Assembly: GCA_963576475.1 (NCBI GenBank)
Contig: OY754980.1
Coordinates: forward strand, 26,491,486-26,555,485
DNA length: 64,000 bases
Origin: Molanna angustata
Lineage: Eukaryota > Arthropoda > Insecta > Trichoptera > Molannidae
Direction: 5' to 3'
Part shown: positions 20,431 through 32,730 of the stretch, piece by piece
How the letters are laid out: each line of letters opens with the position of its first letter
Position numbering within the stretch: position 1 is the stretch's first letter
The notes under the pieces: model-generated
What the model was told of the DNA's origin: nothing
Database searches by the model: none
The model's input: the letters and a program-made list of their open reading frames with translations, nothing else
Position numbers and translations under genes: made by a program

Positions 20431-21874
20431 GTATTAATTGTCTTTTGTTATGCAAAAATAATACGTATTAAGTCTGTTTTGGGCATGCGCATTCTGTTAG
20501 ATTGAATGTGTGTACATTCCTTCAAATGTAAAATAATAAAACCAAAAGAGAGCGGAGACGGAAGATTTTAAATACCCACGAGAGATCGAGTGTAGAATAC
20601 TTTTATTCTTGATGTAGAATACATTTAAAGGATATATTACATTATTTTCTGATGAGATACTTACCTCATCATAACTTTGTTTTTTCTCAGTTTTACATAC
20701 ATTATTGTCTTACTCACATGTCTGTATATGTATATGTTAGGTATTGGAATGAACATTTGTGGAATCTCACACAAGTTTACAAAAAATGATCTATATGAGA
20801 TTGGTATTAAACTTTAGGGATTCGTACTTTAGCGCATAACAGAAAACGTATTTGAAGTTTAATTTATTTATTTGATATATCGCACATAATTTTTGAAAAT
20901 GATAAGTTTGGAATTTCAAGAAAATTTTAAATAAAAAAAATATCATAAATTAATAAATAAATCGACGAATGAATAAAATAAATCTAAATAATCTAAAGTA
21001 ATAAAGCAATCAAAATGTTAGTGTATGTGTGTGTGTATGTGTGTGTGTGTGTGTTTGTCTCACGCCTTCTGAAAAACCAAGAGCATCTAAAAATCTAATT
21101 TATGTGCGAACGTGTACCAGTATACCTGATGCAGTGTCACGCTAAAAATAATGCGATAAAAATGCTGAATTTTAAAAATATTTCAATAATTATTTTTTTC
21201 ATACAAAATTTTCCAAGTCATATCTGTCAAAAAAGTGTACATTTTGCACGCAAATATCTGTTAGTTTAAAAGTTAGAAGTACGTATTTACACGAAGAAAA
21301 TATATTTTCAAGTATAACTTAGCGTTTAAGTGAAAAACATGGTGAATATTTTGTATAATTATAATGTTTAACTTATTTTTAAAGTAAGCGTTTTGTACAA
21401 ATGTACATATAACCCCGCCATTTTAATATCTTTTCATACGATATTTAATTTTCCTACCGAATGAATATGTTCTTTAAAATAATATACCTTTGAAATAAAT
21501 GTGATTATGAAATAATAAAATGAAACACAAGACATTACAGCAAGTTTTAAGACATATATTGTAAAAGTCTGTTAATTATTAGTAAAGATATAGGCATAAT
21601 AAAATTGCATAATTTGTATGTAATATTTGATATTTTGGACAATTTTCGTTTTTGTGGCTTCGAACAAACCAATGTAGGTACCTACCTACATATCCAAAAA
21701 AATGTATCGAGCCCATTTGATAGTAATATTTTATATGTTCGATGGTTACTATGGTTACGGAAAGATTCTGATATTCAAATAAAATTTGATATGAATCGAA
21801 TTTATTTAGAACATTGTTGTAGGTAGGTACCTACCTAATACTATTTACTTACAAATCAACAATATACTGATTTC
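20431..21874. other. AT-rich stretch with a (TG)n run and GTAGGTACCTAC palindromes
   Basis: A (TG)n-rich run is at 21019-21058. Two palindromic GTAGGTACCTAC motifs are near 21675 and 21820. No supported gene: the 73-codon frame at 21605 has no recognisable motif. Confidence 0.5.
21019..21058. repeat. (TG)n microsatellite
   Basis: GTGTATGTGTGTGTGTATG followed by an uninterrupted TG run. Confidence 0.85.
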
Positions 21875-24373
21875 CTATAGGAAAATTATTTTATTTATTT
21901 ATTTATGTATGGATGCATGTATGCTATGTGCTCCTAAACCGTTTGTCCGATTACAATGAAACTTTGGTGAATTGTCGAGCGTATGCCCGGGATGGTTTCT
22001 GGATTTAAATTTTTTTCTTATTCTTCTTCTTCTTCGTGTATTTGGTCATTTTACCAATGAAAGCGGAATATCCTGGGAAACGAAGGTCCGACTGTCTCTC
22101 CATTTCTTCGCAGGTCTTCCAGGACGGTTCCTGGATTTAAACTTTTTTCTTCTTCTTCTTCATCGTGTATTTGGTCATTTTACCTATGAAGGTGGACTAA
22201 CCTGGGAGAAGAAGTTCCAATTGTCCTTCCATCTCTTCGCAGGTTTCTGGATTTAAACTTTTTTCTTCTTCTTCTTCTTCTTCATGTATTTTTGGTCATT
22301 TTACCTATGAAGTTGGAGAATACTGGGAGAAGAAGGTCCAACTGTTCTTCCAACTCTTCGCAAGTCTTCCAAGACGGTTTTTGGATATAAACTTTTTTCT
22401 TCTTCATCGTGCATTTGGTCATTTTACCTGGACATTTTAGGTGGACTATCCTGGGAGAAGAAGGTCCAATTTTCCTTCCATATCTTCGCAGGTATCTGGA
22501 TTTAAACTTTTTTCTTCTTCTTCTTCGTGTATTTAGTCATTTTACCTTTGAAGGTGGAGTATCCTGGGAAAAGAAGGTCCAATTTTCCTTCCATATCTTC
22601 GCAGGTATCTGGATTTAAACTTTTTTCTTCTTCTTCTTCGTGTATTTAGTCATTTTACCTTTGAAGGTGGAGTATCCTGGGAAAAGAAGGTCCTTTCATC
22701 TCTTCGCGGTTCTTCCAGGATGGTTTCTGGATTTAAACTTTTCTTAAGCGGCTGAAGGGACGGGATGTAATGAAGGGAAGGGATGCACTAAAGGGCCTGA
22801 AGGGATGGGAGGTATAAAAGGGCCTAAAGGGACGGGAGGTACTGAAGGGCCTGATTGGAAGGGACGTAATGATGGATTGAAGGGATGGGAGGTACTGAAG
22901 GGTCTGAAGCGACCGTTCGTGGAGTCTAATTCTTTTTCTTCGTTTTCTTATTTTATGTAGAACTTTGGTGAATTTTATACAAAACTATTTCCTATGGATT
23001 AATCTTCTTCTTTTATGTAGACCTTTTAGTCAGTTTTTATGCAATCTATTTCCAATAGTCTAATTCTTCTATTTTATGTATTTTTTCTTATTTTATGTAG
23101 ACCATTGAAATAGTTTTTTATACAAACTATTTCTTATAGTCTTATACTTATTCTTCTCTTTTTTATTTAGACTTTTGGGTTAGTTTTAAGTCTAATAGTC
23201 TATTGTGCAGAAATATTATTAACAATATGCACACTTGATGAAAATACATATGTAAAAACGAATGGGATGTGGGATGTGACGATGTAACCTGCACTAGAAT
23301 ATTTTCAATACTTTTGTTTAATCAAATTTAAACCATTTATATCATCCTATTTTGAATAATTTTCAACACCTTCATATTTGATTTCGTTGACGATATTTAA
23401 ATAATGGGGGTTGTGGCCATTACTGAACTCTTCACAACGTTTATATTCAAATTAAAAACTATTTATTATAGTTTAAGTCTTTTTCTTCTTCGTTAATGTA
23501 GACTTTTGTGTCAATTTTAAGTCTATCAGTCTAATTGTGCAAAAATATAATGCACACTTGATGAAAAAATATAAAAACGAATGGGATGTGACCAACACTA
23601 GATCTTTTCAGTACATTATTTAATCAAATTTAAACCACATTCCAACATCCAAAATTACTAAATTTTCAATAGGTATATATTACAATTTGTTTTCGATGAT
23701 AATATTTAAAAATGGGGGTTGTGTACAACGTTGATAAACTGTCATATTTAAAACCATTTCGCGTAGTCCATGCGTGCAGAAATTGTATATTATACTTCAT
23801 TCACACTTTATAGCAATATATAAAAAAGAATGGGTTGTGGCCATCACTTGAACATTTTACAATGCTTAAACTCAATCAAATTTCAAACCACTTTTCATAG
23901 TCCGATATTGCAAAATAATTGGGTGACAATATTATAAAAACGATTGCTTATTCCTTCACAGTTTTACATTCTTGGCCAACGGCGGGACATAAAGGCTAGT
24001 AAATAATATAATAAATAAATGAATACTAGAATAAATAAATAATAAATTTATTTAGAAAATTCTATTTATATAAAAATGGATTTTGGAATATTTGTTTGAA
24101 TAAATAAATAAGTCAATAAATTAGTAAATATATAAATTAATATTCTATACATCTACATATATATAAAAATGGATGTTGGTATATTTTTTTGAATAAATAA
24201 ATTAGGAAATTTCCTACATAACCATACATAAGGAAATGAAAAACGTAAAAATAATTAGAGATTCTAGATAAGAATGTTAAAAAAATAAAAAGTAAACATA
24301 CAGATCAAGCATTAATATATATTTGGAGGTAAATAATTAAATAGGCAGGACAACGTCTGCCGGGTTTTACTAG
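21875..24373 (+). mobile_element. Large Helitron-like non-autonomous element with several internal tandem arrays
   Basis: The 3' end GTCTGCCGGGTTTTACTAG|T fits a CTRR terminus before T. The 5' part carries CTCCTAAACCGTTTGTCCGA and GAAACTTTGGTGAATTGTCG, the same leader as the 13761-14826 copy. Inside are about six 120-bp units (GGTCATTTTACC…CTTCGCAGGT…GGATTTAAACTTTTTTC) at 22000-22740, degenerate minisatellite units at 22745-22915, T-rich units at 22920-23220, and three ~280-bp units built around AATGGGATGTGACC at 23260, 23577 and 23826. No Rep/helicase is visible. The exact 5' base is uncertain. Confidence 0.55.
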
Positions 24374-24794
24374 TTAAATTTCGTGAAGCCTTATGTACGT
24401 TAGAATCCCATGTTATGATTCTAGAATATAATCTTCTTTGTACTATTCCTTGTATGTTCCAGGTATGATCCTATATTTTTGTTTTTATCATTTGTTAAAA
24501 ATTGTATGTAAAACTAACAATCACTTGATATGATGTCCTGTTATCATGTACGTAGTCTATCATTTACTGTTATTTCCATTGTTCTTAAAATCATACTATG
24601 TTATTATATTCTACTTTACTGTTGGATCTCCAAAATAAAAAAATAAATAAATAAATATAAAAATAGAACGTGTATGAGATATCGAAAGAAAGAAACTGTA
24701 GAAATCAGAATATAATTTATAGAGATAGAACAGCTAGTTGATAGTTTTCGGTTATATCTAACTACCCTGTCAGAGGTATCTACTGCAAAATTAT
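24374..24794. other. AT-rich stretch ending in AATAAATAAATAAAT, possible retroelement tail
   Basis: TTACTGTTGGATCTCCAAAA followed by AATAAAAAAATAAATAAATA looks like a plus-strand LINE or SINE 3' end at about 24640-24655. No coding part was identified. Confidence 0.3.
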
Positions 24795-24965
24795 ATATGC
24801 ATACCATCACGCCTTTTCCCTATTTGGGGTAGGCAGAGAAAACCGAACGCCAGGCTCCTCTCTATTGACATACATTTCTTGATTCTTTCACGTCCATTTT
24901 CTCATACACGCTCTTCTGTTATTCTTACTTCTAATGTCTCCATCTTTCAAAATTATTTTTATGTG
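24795..24965 (-). mobile_element. LINE 3' end (GGCGTGATGGT family)
   Basis: The minus strand ends CGTTCGGTTTTCTCTGCCTA, CCCAAATAGGG, GGCGTGATGGTATG. Upstream, ATGGACGTGAAAGAATCAAG matches the DVKEA-coding part of the 8766-9154 copy. It is 5'-truncated to about 170 bp. Confidence 0.65.
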
Positions 24966-25012
24966 ATATACATAGAAATGCATATATTTATTTATTGATA
25001 TATTCTTTACAG

Positions 25013-25165
25013 TTGTTTTATTACTCTTCACTACTATGGAATAGTGGAATCATGATTTCACAATTTTTAGGAGTATTTTTTTTATATCAATTTCCCAATG
25101 GATATTATGTAGAGTGCATACTTTGAGTTTCGTTGTGATGTTTTTGTGTGTATGCCGTTATCCGT
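25013..25165 (-). repeat. Dispersed repeat family D, partial copy
   Basis: On the minus strand: CATCACAACGAAACTCAAAG, then AATTGTGAAATCATGATTCC, ACTA and GTAGTGAAGAGTAATAAA. These match in order the 3' half of the copies at 41566, 52440 and 55680 (GTGATGAAACTTTCAG… AATTGCGAATTCATAACTCC… GTAGTGAGGAGT). Confidence 0.5.
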
Positions 25166-25579
25166 AATCCGTGCACTGTATACTGTATGCCGTATATGAA
25201 TAAGAAATTTTGTGTCCTCTGTACAGATCAAACTAAAAGGCAGATGAACTTAATATTGATAACATACGTGTGAAGTACTTAGAGCTGATTAGTTTTCCAT
25301 GGACAACGTTTCATTTTTTCTCAATGTTTCTCTATTATTTCATATGTTAAAACTAAAAAAATGCTCTCACGACCTGGAAATTTGATATATTTTAATTTTG
25401 TTATTGTTTTGTTTTTGTAAACTATTTATACAATATCAATAATCTTCAAAAAACTGCCTTCAAAGTTGTTCAACGTTAAAAGAAAAACATACAACAGTTT
25501 GAAAAATTATGTTCAAATAATAGATTTTTGTATGAAAAATATATATGACAAGAGAATTTTTTATCGAATATTTTTATTA

Positions 25580-26120
25580 TTGCATATGCGCAAACATTGG
25601 ATTTTTTTTTTCCCTGTCGGGAGTCAAAGATATTTTTTAACAGATTTTAATTATCTCAATAGAGACGAAGTTGGAATATTTATTGTGAAAATAAGGAATT
25701 TTTACTACAGCCATCTATGGGTGAAATTATGAACAACAATCTTATTATTTTTGTTTATTTTGTTTTACACAAAACCAATTCTCTCAATAGATGGCGTTCC
25801 AACAAAATAAACAAAAATAATAAGATTGTTGTTCATAATTTCACCCATAGATGGCTGTAGTAAAAATTCCTTATTTTCAAGCGAAAAGAATTTCAGTATT
25901 ACAATATATAGAACTTTCAAAATTGAATTGATAGGGATCTCATTAAAAGGCATAATTGGTGAACGTTGCGCAAGCGCATAAAGTGATCACGTAAACCAGC
26001 CGATGACAGGTCGTAAGCCCTGTAGGTGCCTTGATTTCCCGGTTCTCCTACAATAAATATTCCAACTTCGTCTCTATTGAGATAATTAAAATCTGTTAAA
26101 GAATTTTTTATGTTTGGCAA
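25580..26120. mobile_element. Repeat family F, copy 3, rebuilt as a large foldback
   Basis: The left end carries the family end block inverted (GCATATGCGCAAACATTGG, GTCGGGAGTCAAAGA). It continues with AACAGATTTTAATTATCTCA, whose exact complement lies near 26080-26098. Inside is a perfect 78-bp inverted repeat (25687-25764 and 25801-25878) with a 36-base loop. The rest (TTGGTGAACGTTGCGCAAGC, CAGCCGATGACAGG) is the ordinary family F body. The zero divergence of the 78-bp arms suggests recent formation or gene conversion. Confidence 0.7.
25687..25878. repeat. Perfect 78-bp inverted repeat
   Basis: Arms 25687-25764 and 25801-25878 are exact reverse complements; the loop is 36 bases and contains TCTCAATAGATGGCGTTCC. 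Transcription through it would give a long, fully paired hairpin RNA. Confidence 0.95.
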
Positions 26121-27549
26121 TGTTTAGTTATTTGATTTCATATTGATATTAGAGTGTAATATTAGCAGGGAAGCTTCATTGTGTAGTGGAGAGTTTAGCG
26201 TTGGCCATACCACAAACCACCCGTTTTTTTTATTCGAGATCGACACCCGGTTAGGGAACATACCCGTGTCTGAGCGAGTATCAAAATGACATTTTATGAG
26301 ATTGTCACATCACAATTGTACCCTAAAAATAACTCATACATTAAGTATTTCCTAATTAATTTCAAGTTGCAAATTAATATGCATAGCAATTTCAAATATC
26401 TCGATAGAAAACATTCTTTTAAGAAAGTAAGAAACATTTACAAACTTTATAATAATAAACAATCAAGGTAATTGAAAAACTCATGTACCTACCTATTAGT
26501 CTCATTATAAAATATTAATAGCTTTACTAAAATATTAAAGCGTTAATATTTCTCTATTTGCCATAATTAAGTTACTTTGAGCAAAAAATAAATTAAATGC
26601 GATTTCTATATTTATTTATTTCTTTACCCAGGATCATATCCTGTCTCGACCAATTTCGTTTAGGTATTAAAAATAAAATACATTTTAAAAAGATCAAAGA
26701 AGATAGTACCTATTAGGAAGGAAAGCTGATGTACACAAGAGAAATGTTCAAAGGATTACATTTGATACATAGATAGGTAGGTACCTACATATACCTATTC
26801 TTTTACTTTTGTAATAAAGAATTTCAGTAGGTAAGCAATTACTTTTATTTGATAGATTTCATATGAAATTTTTATTTTTTTATTTATTTATTTATTTATA
26901 ACAATTAACAATATCATTTTACATATTATTATAAATCCACCTCACAAGGCTTTGCCTGTAACGAGGTGGAATATTTCACAATCACATAAATACATATTTA
27001 TACAATATTTTCATTGTATTTCATCATACAGTTTCCATGGAAATGCTTATTTTAAATAGTAACATGACTTATATGTATATGTATCCAAACAAAATATATC
27101 AAACAATAAATAAAAACACAAATATGTCTTAATAAGTCAAAAGTCAATTAAAATTTACTCAAATACTTTGGAGAAGTTAGAAGGAGAAATTAGTACGAAA
27201 TGTTGGAATTAAAAATGTATTATTCTGCCTGTCATTGAATGTATGCACTCTAAACGAAAATTATACCAAGAAGAATGTGTAATGTGTATCTTGTAATTAT
27301 CCGTCTTAATCATTGTCAAACATATGTATTGTTCGGCCCAACCATTTCAGATTGGTTGTATTTGCTATAAGGCAATATATGTGAGGATAGTATTAACTAA
27401 TGAGCTCCTTTAAAGAATCTTCCAACTAACATTAGGAAGGAAATATTGTGTAAGAAGTTTGTTCTGAAAACATGTAAACATGTATGACTTGTAGAGCGGG
27501 TTCACACTGGGTCACTAGTGGTCACCACAAGTTTTGGACGAAATTTTTC
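26121..27549. other. AT-rich stretch with minor repeat fragments
   Basis: Holds a SINE-B scrap at about 26631-26665 and a (TTTA)n run at 26877-26897. The run is followed by CCACCTCACAAGGC / GTAACGAGGTGG, which pair as a hairpin near 26938-26970 and may be the antisense 3' end of an unidentified retroelement. No gene was recognised. Confidence 0.4.
26631..26665 (+). mobile_element. SINE-B fragment
   Basis: ATCCTGTCTCGACCAATTTC matches the junction of the tRNA-like head and body of SINE-B (CCTGCCTCGACCGATTTC). Both sides are lost. Confidence 0.5.
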
Positions 27550-27692
27550 CTACATTTTAGTCCAGTGATTTGACTGGTTCGGGATTCCGGATGCTGCGTC
27601 ACTAACAAGGTTGGCGCAAGATCGGGATGAGTTTGGTGTGATGGTGCCAATCTTTGTTAGGAGCGGCACAAGAAGAAAAAGACTTGACTAAA
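27550..27692 (+). mobile_element. RTE/BovB-type LINE 3' end
   Basis: GACTGGTTCGGGATTCCGGA, GTCACTAACAAGGTTGGCGC, TGTGATGGTGCCAATCTTTG, then GGAGCGGCACAAGAAGAAAA. This is the plus-strand counterpart of the 3' end at 12755-12870, including the GAAGAA tail. The reading frame is broken. Confidence 0.75.
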
Positions 27693-29500
27693 CCACAAGT
27701 AGCCCAGTATGCAGTCGCATGTATAGCAATCAATTGGGTAATGCAGAATGCAAATTTTCGTTTTTTATACCTACCTATATGCTTTTCGTACCCTCTCCAA
27801 GACGAATATTTTCTAGTTATTTACCGGAAACTATAGCAATGACTTTAAAAATATGCAGGTCCTTATATATAAAAACTCAAACGATGAAATACACAGATAA
27901 AAGGTTGATATGTGTATTATCATGTATTGACATAATACAAACATGTTTCACAAGAAAAAGTGACAAATTCATATTTGCGAAATATGTAGGATCGGTTCGA
28001 TTATTTTATTTATTCCTCTCAAACGAATCCATAGATATGTGCAGAAGAAACTATACTCGCAGCCTCGATAGCAAGAGCAAGCGAGACGAGTGTGTTTGTT
28101 CTTGAGACGGCGATATATATCTCCGTGTCTCGATTGGCCGGATGTTTGGACACGCCCATAGACACCTGCCCAACGGAAACGTCATGCGTGGGCATAGATA
28201 TCGATACAGCGACACAGAAAATTGCGAAAGTTCGCTCATTCGAATGGCAACATTGATTTTGTACTTATGATTATGATATTCGAAAGGCTGAATCTATTCA
28301 CATCTATGATTTCCATGGCGAATATAGTTGGTCATATTTTTGCCTTCGATATTATTGACGAAACAAATAAAACGTCATGATAGCTCTCTGTTGTATCGAC
28401 GACGCTAACCAACACAGCCTATTTTAAAATGTTGCAATGTATCCCTCTAGAGCTTACATTGATACCCAGGTTTCAAAGGCATTTGTCAGGACTGCCTTGA
28501 ATAAAATTTTATTATTTCTTCCAATCATTTTTCCAAGTCCTATATTTCAATACTTCAAAGTGTTGTTTTCTGATCGAGGTACAAAAAGTTAAAAGCGTTA
28601 AATTTATAACTAGCTCACATAATGCACTGTCAGCAGATAGCGAAATGTCAATTGCAGGAAATCATGTCGAAATTCGATTGTCGGTCTGTAATTAAAATCG
28701 AAACATTTTTTGTTTAAATGAAAATGTCGGTTTGATGCAAACTAATACAGTAACTAATGGACAATGGAATTTCTAAATAAAAACAAAACTAAGAAATACA
28801 TACATTGACAAGTGATTTATACCTACCTAATAAAGTAATGCCGGATATGATTCGTGCAATAACTGTAGATAAACCTTTATTGAAATGTAAAATAACTATA
28901 GAAGCATGTCAGTGAATCAATTATCAACTATGAGATAAAATCATAACCGCAAAAATGGATATTGAAAAAAGATAATATTACCTAGGTATTACAATTATCG
29001 AGGGAATCCCTCTGGAATCGTTCGTCATACGGATCTTGTGGCCAAGAAGAGAAATAAAAGACCCTTAAAGACTTTTTGTCTCGAATACTGACAACTTTGA
29101 TCTTCACTACTTTCATCTACATAACTATTAAAAAAAGGGATAACCCCATCAGATGTCATTCTACTTTTGTCATGTCAAATTCTTATATTTTGTACCTACA
29201 TTCAAAAGCTCGATTGTCTGAATATTTAGAAGGCAAACTTTAAACAATTAAAGTATTAAAGAGGTCTTTTTTGGTAGTCTGGTGGACAAACCAAAATTAC
29301 GTTAGAAATCATTTTTACTAAAGTTCTGCTTTGCTGGGGATCGAACATAGGACATTGACACAAAAGTCGACTATGCCACAGCGGTAAAAAATCAAGTTTA
29401 TTCATATATACATAGTGTGAAAAATATATGAAAATATGTATCCTAACACCTACAAGCCAGATTATCAAAAATCTCATATTTATTTAGGATAAACATTTTC
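27693..29500. other. Mostly AT-rich, one GC-richer block
   Basis: A GC-richer block lies at 28040-28250 (CTCGCAGCCTCGATAGCAAG … CCGGATGTTTGGACACGCCC) with an imperfect palindrome around CGATATATATC. It could be a promoter-like or exon remnant, but no frame is convincing. A decayed tRNA-like antisense stretch (GGGGATCGAACATAGGAC) is near 29336. Nothing else is supported. Confidence 0.35.
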
Positions 29501-29550
29501 AAGGACTGATTCGTCTTGAAATTCTGATATTTCAAGACGAATCAGTTCTT
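29501..29550. repeat. Strong hairpin
   Basis: AAGGACTGATTCGTCTTGAA pairs with TTCAAGACGAATCAGTTCTT around a loop near 29520-29530, with one G-T position. Isolated; no element was recognised. Confidence 0.7.
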
Positions 29551-29684
29551 TCTGTACATACAGATATATATTGTGTCCATATTGAAACTTCTTTCAACCA
29601 GCCAAATGTAGGTATATCATATAACGTAACATAATAGAACTAAGTAGGTACTTAAGAATAGTAAAAAAAGCGTTTTTGCGATGA

Positions 29685-29790
29685 TGCATGGACGTGAATG
29701 AAGCGAGAAACGTATGTCAAGAGAGAGAAGTAGGCATTCGGTTCTCTCTGCTTAAGCCAAATAGGAATATAGCGCGATGGTATGGTTACA
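29685..29790 (+). mobile_element. LINE 3' end (GGCGTGATGGT family)
   Basis: GATGCATGGACGTGAATGAA, GTATGTCAAGAGAGAGAAGT, TCGGTTCTCTCTGC and CGCGATGGTATGG in order. The first part is the MDVNEA-type C-terminal coding end. It is 5'-truncated to about 105 bp. Confidence 0.7.
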
Positions 29791-30529
29791 TAACAAAGTG
29801 TGGTACCTATTAGGTACAGCAAACTGAGTTGTATTCATTAAAATGGAATTGTAATTATATTAAAACCAATAAATATTATAATATGCAAAAAAATATACTT
29901 ATAATTTGTAAATATATACATATTTCTTCATTCATTTCCTTTACAATGCTCTTGAGTTTGATACTATCGATAAACATAAAATGCAAAATATTTACAACGA
30001 TATCATTTTACACTGAGTGTAATAGTGATGTGTAAAATACCTATAATTAGTAAATAAATTAGATTTATTTCCAACAATAAATACAGGTGGGGTACATAAT
30101 ATTGTAAAAAGCCATAAATCCACGTAAGTAAAATATAACAGCTGGCATTTATTTACAACCAACAATTATATAAATATCACTCCGATACAATAATAATAAA
30201 ATAAATAAATGGATATGAACAAATTTTATAATAACAAATGCAGTAAACAGATCGATATAAATATAATCATAATACCTCATGAACTTATTAACTCTTTAAC
30301 GACGTGTAGAGCAAAAAGTATATAACAAGGATATTGTAAACAGAATGTTAATTAATGCATTGGGGATTTTTTATTTTCGGGAAAAGTGAATAGTTAAAAG
30401 GCAAATGCAGACGATAAAAATATGTTTAATGCAATGTAGGGAATGACACTATAAGTACCTACTTGATTGTGAGTATTAATTAAAAGCTATTCGCTAATGC
30501 GATGACTAGACGTTGTAGGTTGGGCTGCC

Positions 30530-30800
30530 ATTCTTCTTATTCTTCGCCCTAGCTTTTGTCCTATTTACTTGGGGTCAGCTCTCCTAGTCCTCATCATCCA
30601 AGTACTCCGAACGAAGCTTTCTGTCCTTGTGATCTCTGGTTATTGGGGACATCCAAGTGGTCAATTGTCTACCTGGTCTTCTGGACCCCACCTTTATGGC
30701 CATCATTCTTTTTATCCTATTATCTTGTGGCAGTCTCATAATGTGTCCATACCAATCACAATCTGTTCTCGGCCATTTTTCGCCGATTGCCGCGATTTTA
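30530..30800 (-). pseudogene. Decayed non-LTR retrotransposon C-terminus
   Basis: The minus strand, with minor frame changes, reads WYGHIMRLPQDNRIKR, then KVGSRRPGRQLTTW and RDHKDRKLRSEYLDDED. W-GH-MRLP…R-PGR-TTW is a pattern of LINE C-terminal regions. The 3' end (GAGCTGACCCCAAGTAAATA, GGACAAAAGCTAGGGCGAAG) recurs at 31320-31405, confirming a repeat family. Confidence 0.6.
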
Positions 30801-31104
30801 AAAACACACTTTTTTCTGAAGTTTGTGCAGATTTATAACTTTTAAAAAATGATTACTAAAAATCCCTAATTGTAGGGAATATCCTGTTTTCAACGTGGTA
30901 AGTATAACAACACCAACTGCAATCATAGGTATAAGGTACCAACATATCACGAAATGCACTTTAAATGAAACGCACTCTACAACATTTACTTATGCATACA
31001 TAGTTGCATGGACTCGTAAAAAATCACATATTAGGATTTATATTGAAATTATAAACAATTATCGACTGATTAATTAATATCAAGTTATAACTACATTTGA
31101 AATA

Positions 31105-31190
31105 ATAACCCTTGCGGCCTGTGTAAGTAGCGAGATTATTGAAAAATGACAAATTCTTCCAACTAAAGTGTTTAGAATTCCAGAGAATCG
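31105..31190 (-). mobile_element. LINE 3' end, TTGGAAGAA family
   Basis: The minus strand has TAGTTGGAAGAATTTGTCAT, ATAATCTCGCTACTTACAC and GGGTTATTATT, as at 6862-6965. Confidence 0.5.
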
Positions 31191-31319
31191 AGACATCAGA
31201 GAGAAATAATTTTAAATGAATTTACTTTCTGCTGACAATCGAACCCTGGACCTCGATACACGACCTCGGTGGTCGACATAATGAAATAAACTTTTTTTGA
31301 TTTCATTATACATATAGGG

Positions 31320-31405
31320 CAAGGCTTCGTTCGCAGGATGCGAAGGACAAAAGGACGAGGACCTGGAGAGCCGACCACGAGCAAATAGGACAAATGCAAG
31401 GGCAA
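31320..31405 (+). mobile_element. LINE 3' fragment, same family as 30530-30800
   Basis: GGCTTCGTTCGCAGGATGCG, GGAGAGCCGACCACGAGCAA, ATAGGACAAATGCAAGGGC match the minus strand of 30545-30620 in order. Confidence 0.55.
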
Positions 31406-32447
31406 AGAAAGAATTGTAAATAAAGAATTACCATGTATAGAATACAATTTACAAAAAAAAAATCAATGTTTTTTTTTTTGCTCAGTGTGACACCACGATC
31501 TAAAAAATTAATTCTCCAGTGTTTATCTGCAGAACTAAGAATGTTTGGTGAAAGAATCATCTAATTTTTCTTGTTCAAAATTCACCCATTTTCGTATGTA
31601 CCTACGTAGAGCGATAAACAACATTCGTTAAAAATGATTAGATTTCCATAGGTATATTTAGACAGCTAATTATTTTGAACGAGTAAACCGAAGAAATTCG
31701 AAACGTACTCTAACGATACAAATAGATTCCATATAAATGCGTGAGGTCGTTGTCAGTAAGAAGTCGATGATGGCGCTCGTAAAATTAATCAAAATAGTGA
31801 AATTTTACAACCAAAAGTCCAAAGTGACTGTTAATATTGTTACACTGACATTCACAGCGCAGCGCCACACACGGTGACAAGAGATGACACATTAACCGTG
31901 GCGCAACATTTAGTGGCCAGGCGCTATTAGTTGACTTAACTTTAAAACAACAATTTTAGAATATAATTTGAATTTAAATTTAGAAGAAATACTCTGGAAA
32001 CGCGACTAATAGAAACATAGAGATACAGTTGAGATGTAGGTACAGTTCTGTTATTTTGATTTTAAACGAAGTTATGGACAAAATTATCCAAATTTTAATT
32101 TAAAATAGTCTAAAGACACGATAAATAGAAATTCTGACGTGAAAGTAGGTACTGTTCTACGATTTTAATTTTAATTATTTAAGTTTTACACAAAACGATA
32201 CATACTTACCTAGAAATAGAATTTGAATTTAGAAGATGAAAAAATGGCAAAAGAAGTAATAAAAAAAAATTGGACTATAATTTTAGTAGATACTGTTCTA
32301 CAGCTATTATTTGAATAATTTAAATTTAATTTTTAGACAAAACGATGCAAATACATATCTAGAAATAAAATTTAAATTATGAAGATGAAAAAATTACAAT
32401 AAAATCATGAGAATAGATATTCAAACGAGAATTTCAGTAGGTACTCT
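31406..32447. other. AT-rich stretch, nothing recognised
   Basis: Two loosely similar stretches (about 31965-32110 and 32165-32310, sharing TAGAATTTGAATTTAGAAG-like words) hint at a very degenerate tandem repeat. No gene. Confidence 0.35.
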
Positions 32448-32730
32448 TAGTGCTGAGCAAATGCAAGATCAAGATCGGGGCGGACTTGGTCTTGCACCCC
32501 TGGTTTTGTTCCTGCATTTACAAATATGGTCTTGGGTCTTGCATGCTCGATCAAGTCTTGTTCTTGATTTTGCATACCATGACTTGTTCTTAGTTTTGCA
32601 AGTCTTGCAACTTTTCCAAAAAAAAAATTCTATTAATTATTACAATAAAATATGAAAAAATCCTTTAATTAAAAGTCTTGGTCTTGCAAGTCTCGCTAGA
32701 CCAAGACTCCAAGACTTAGGCCCATCACGA
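32448..32730. mobile_element. CTTGCAAG-rich TIR element, hAT-like
   Basis: The left end TAGTGCTGAGCAAATGCAAG and the right end GGCCCATCACGA are imperfect inverted partners (TAGTGCTGAGC / TCGTGATGGGC), resembling hAT ends. The interior is dense in GGTCTTGCAAGTCTTGC words and their complements. No clean 8-bp duplication was found because the flanks are GTAGGTA repeats. A relative lies at 48920-49280. Confidence 0.5.

Noticed and set aside
32448..32730. 8-bp hAT duplication for the CTTGCAAG element
   Set aside because: The similar flanks (GTAGGTACT) are part of the common GTAGGTA repeat and do not line up at the element ends.
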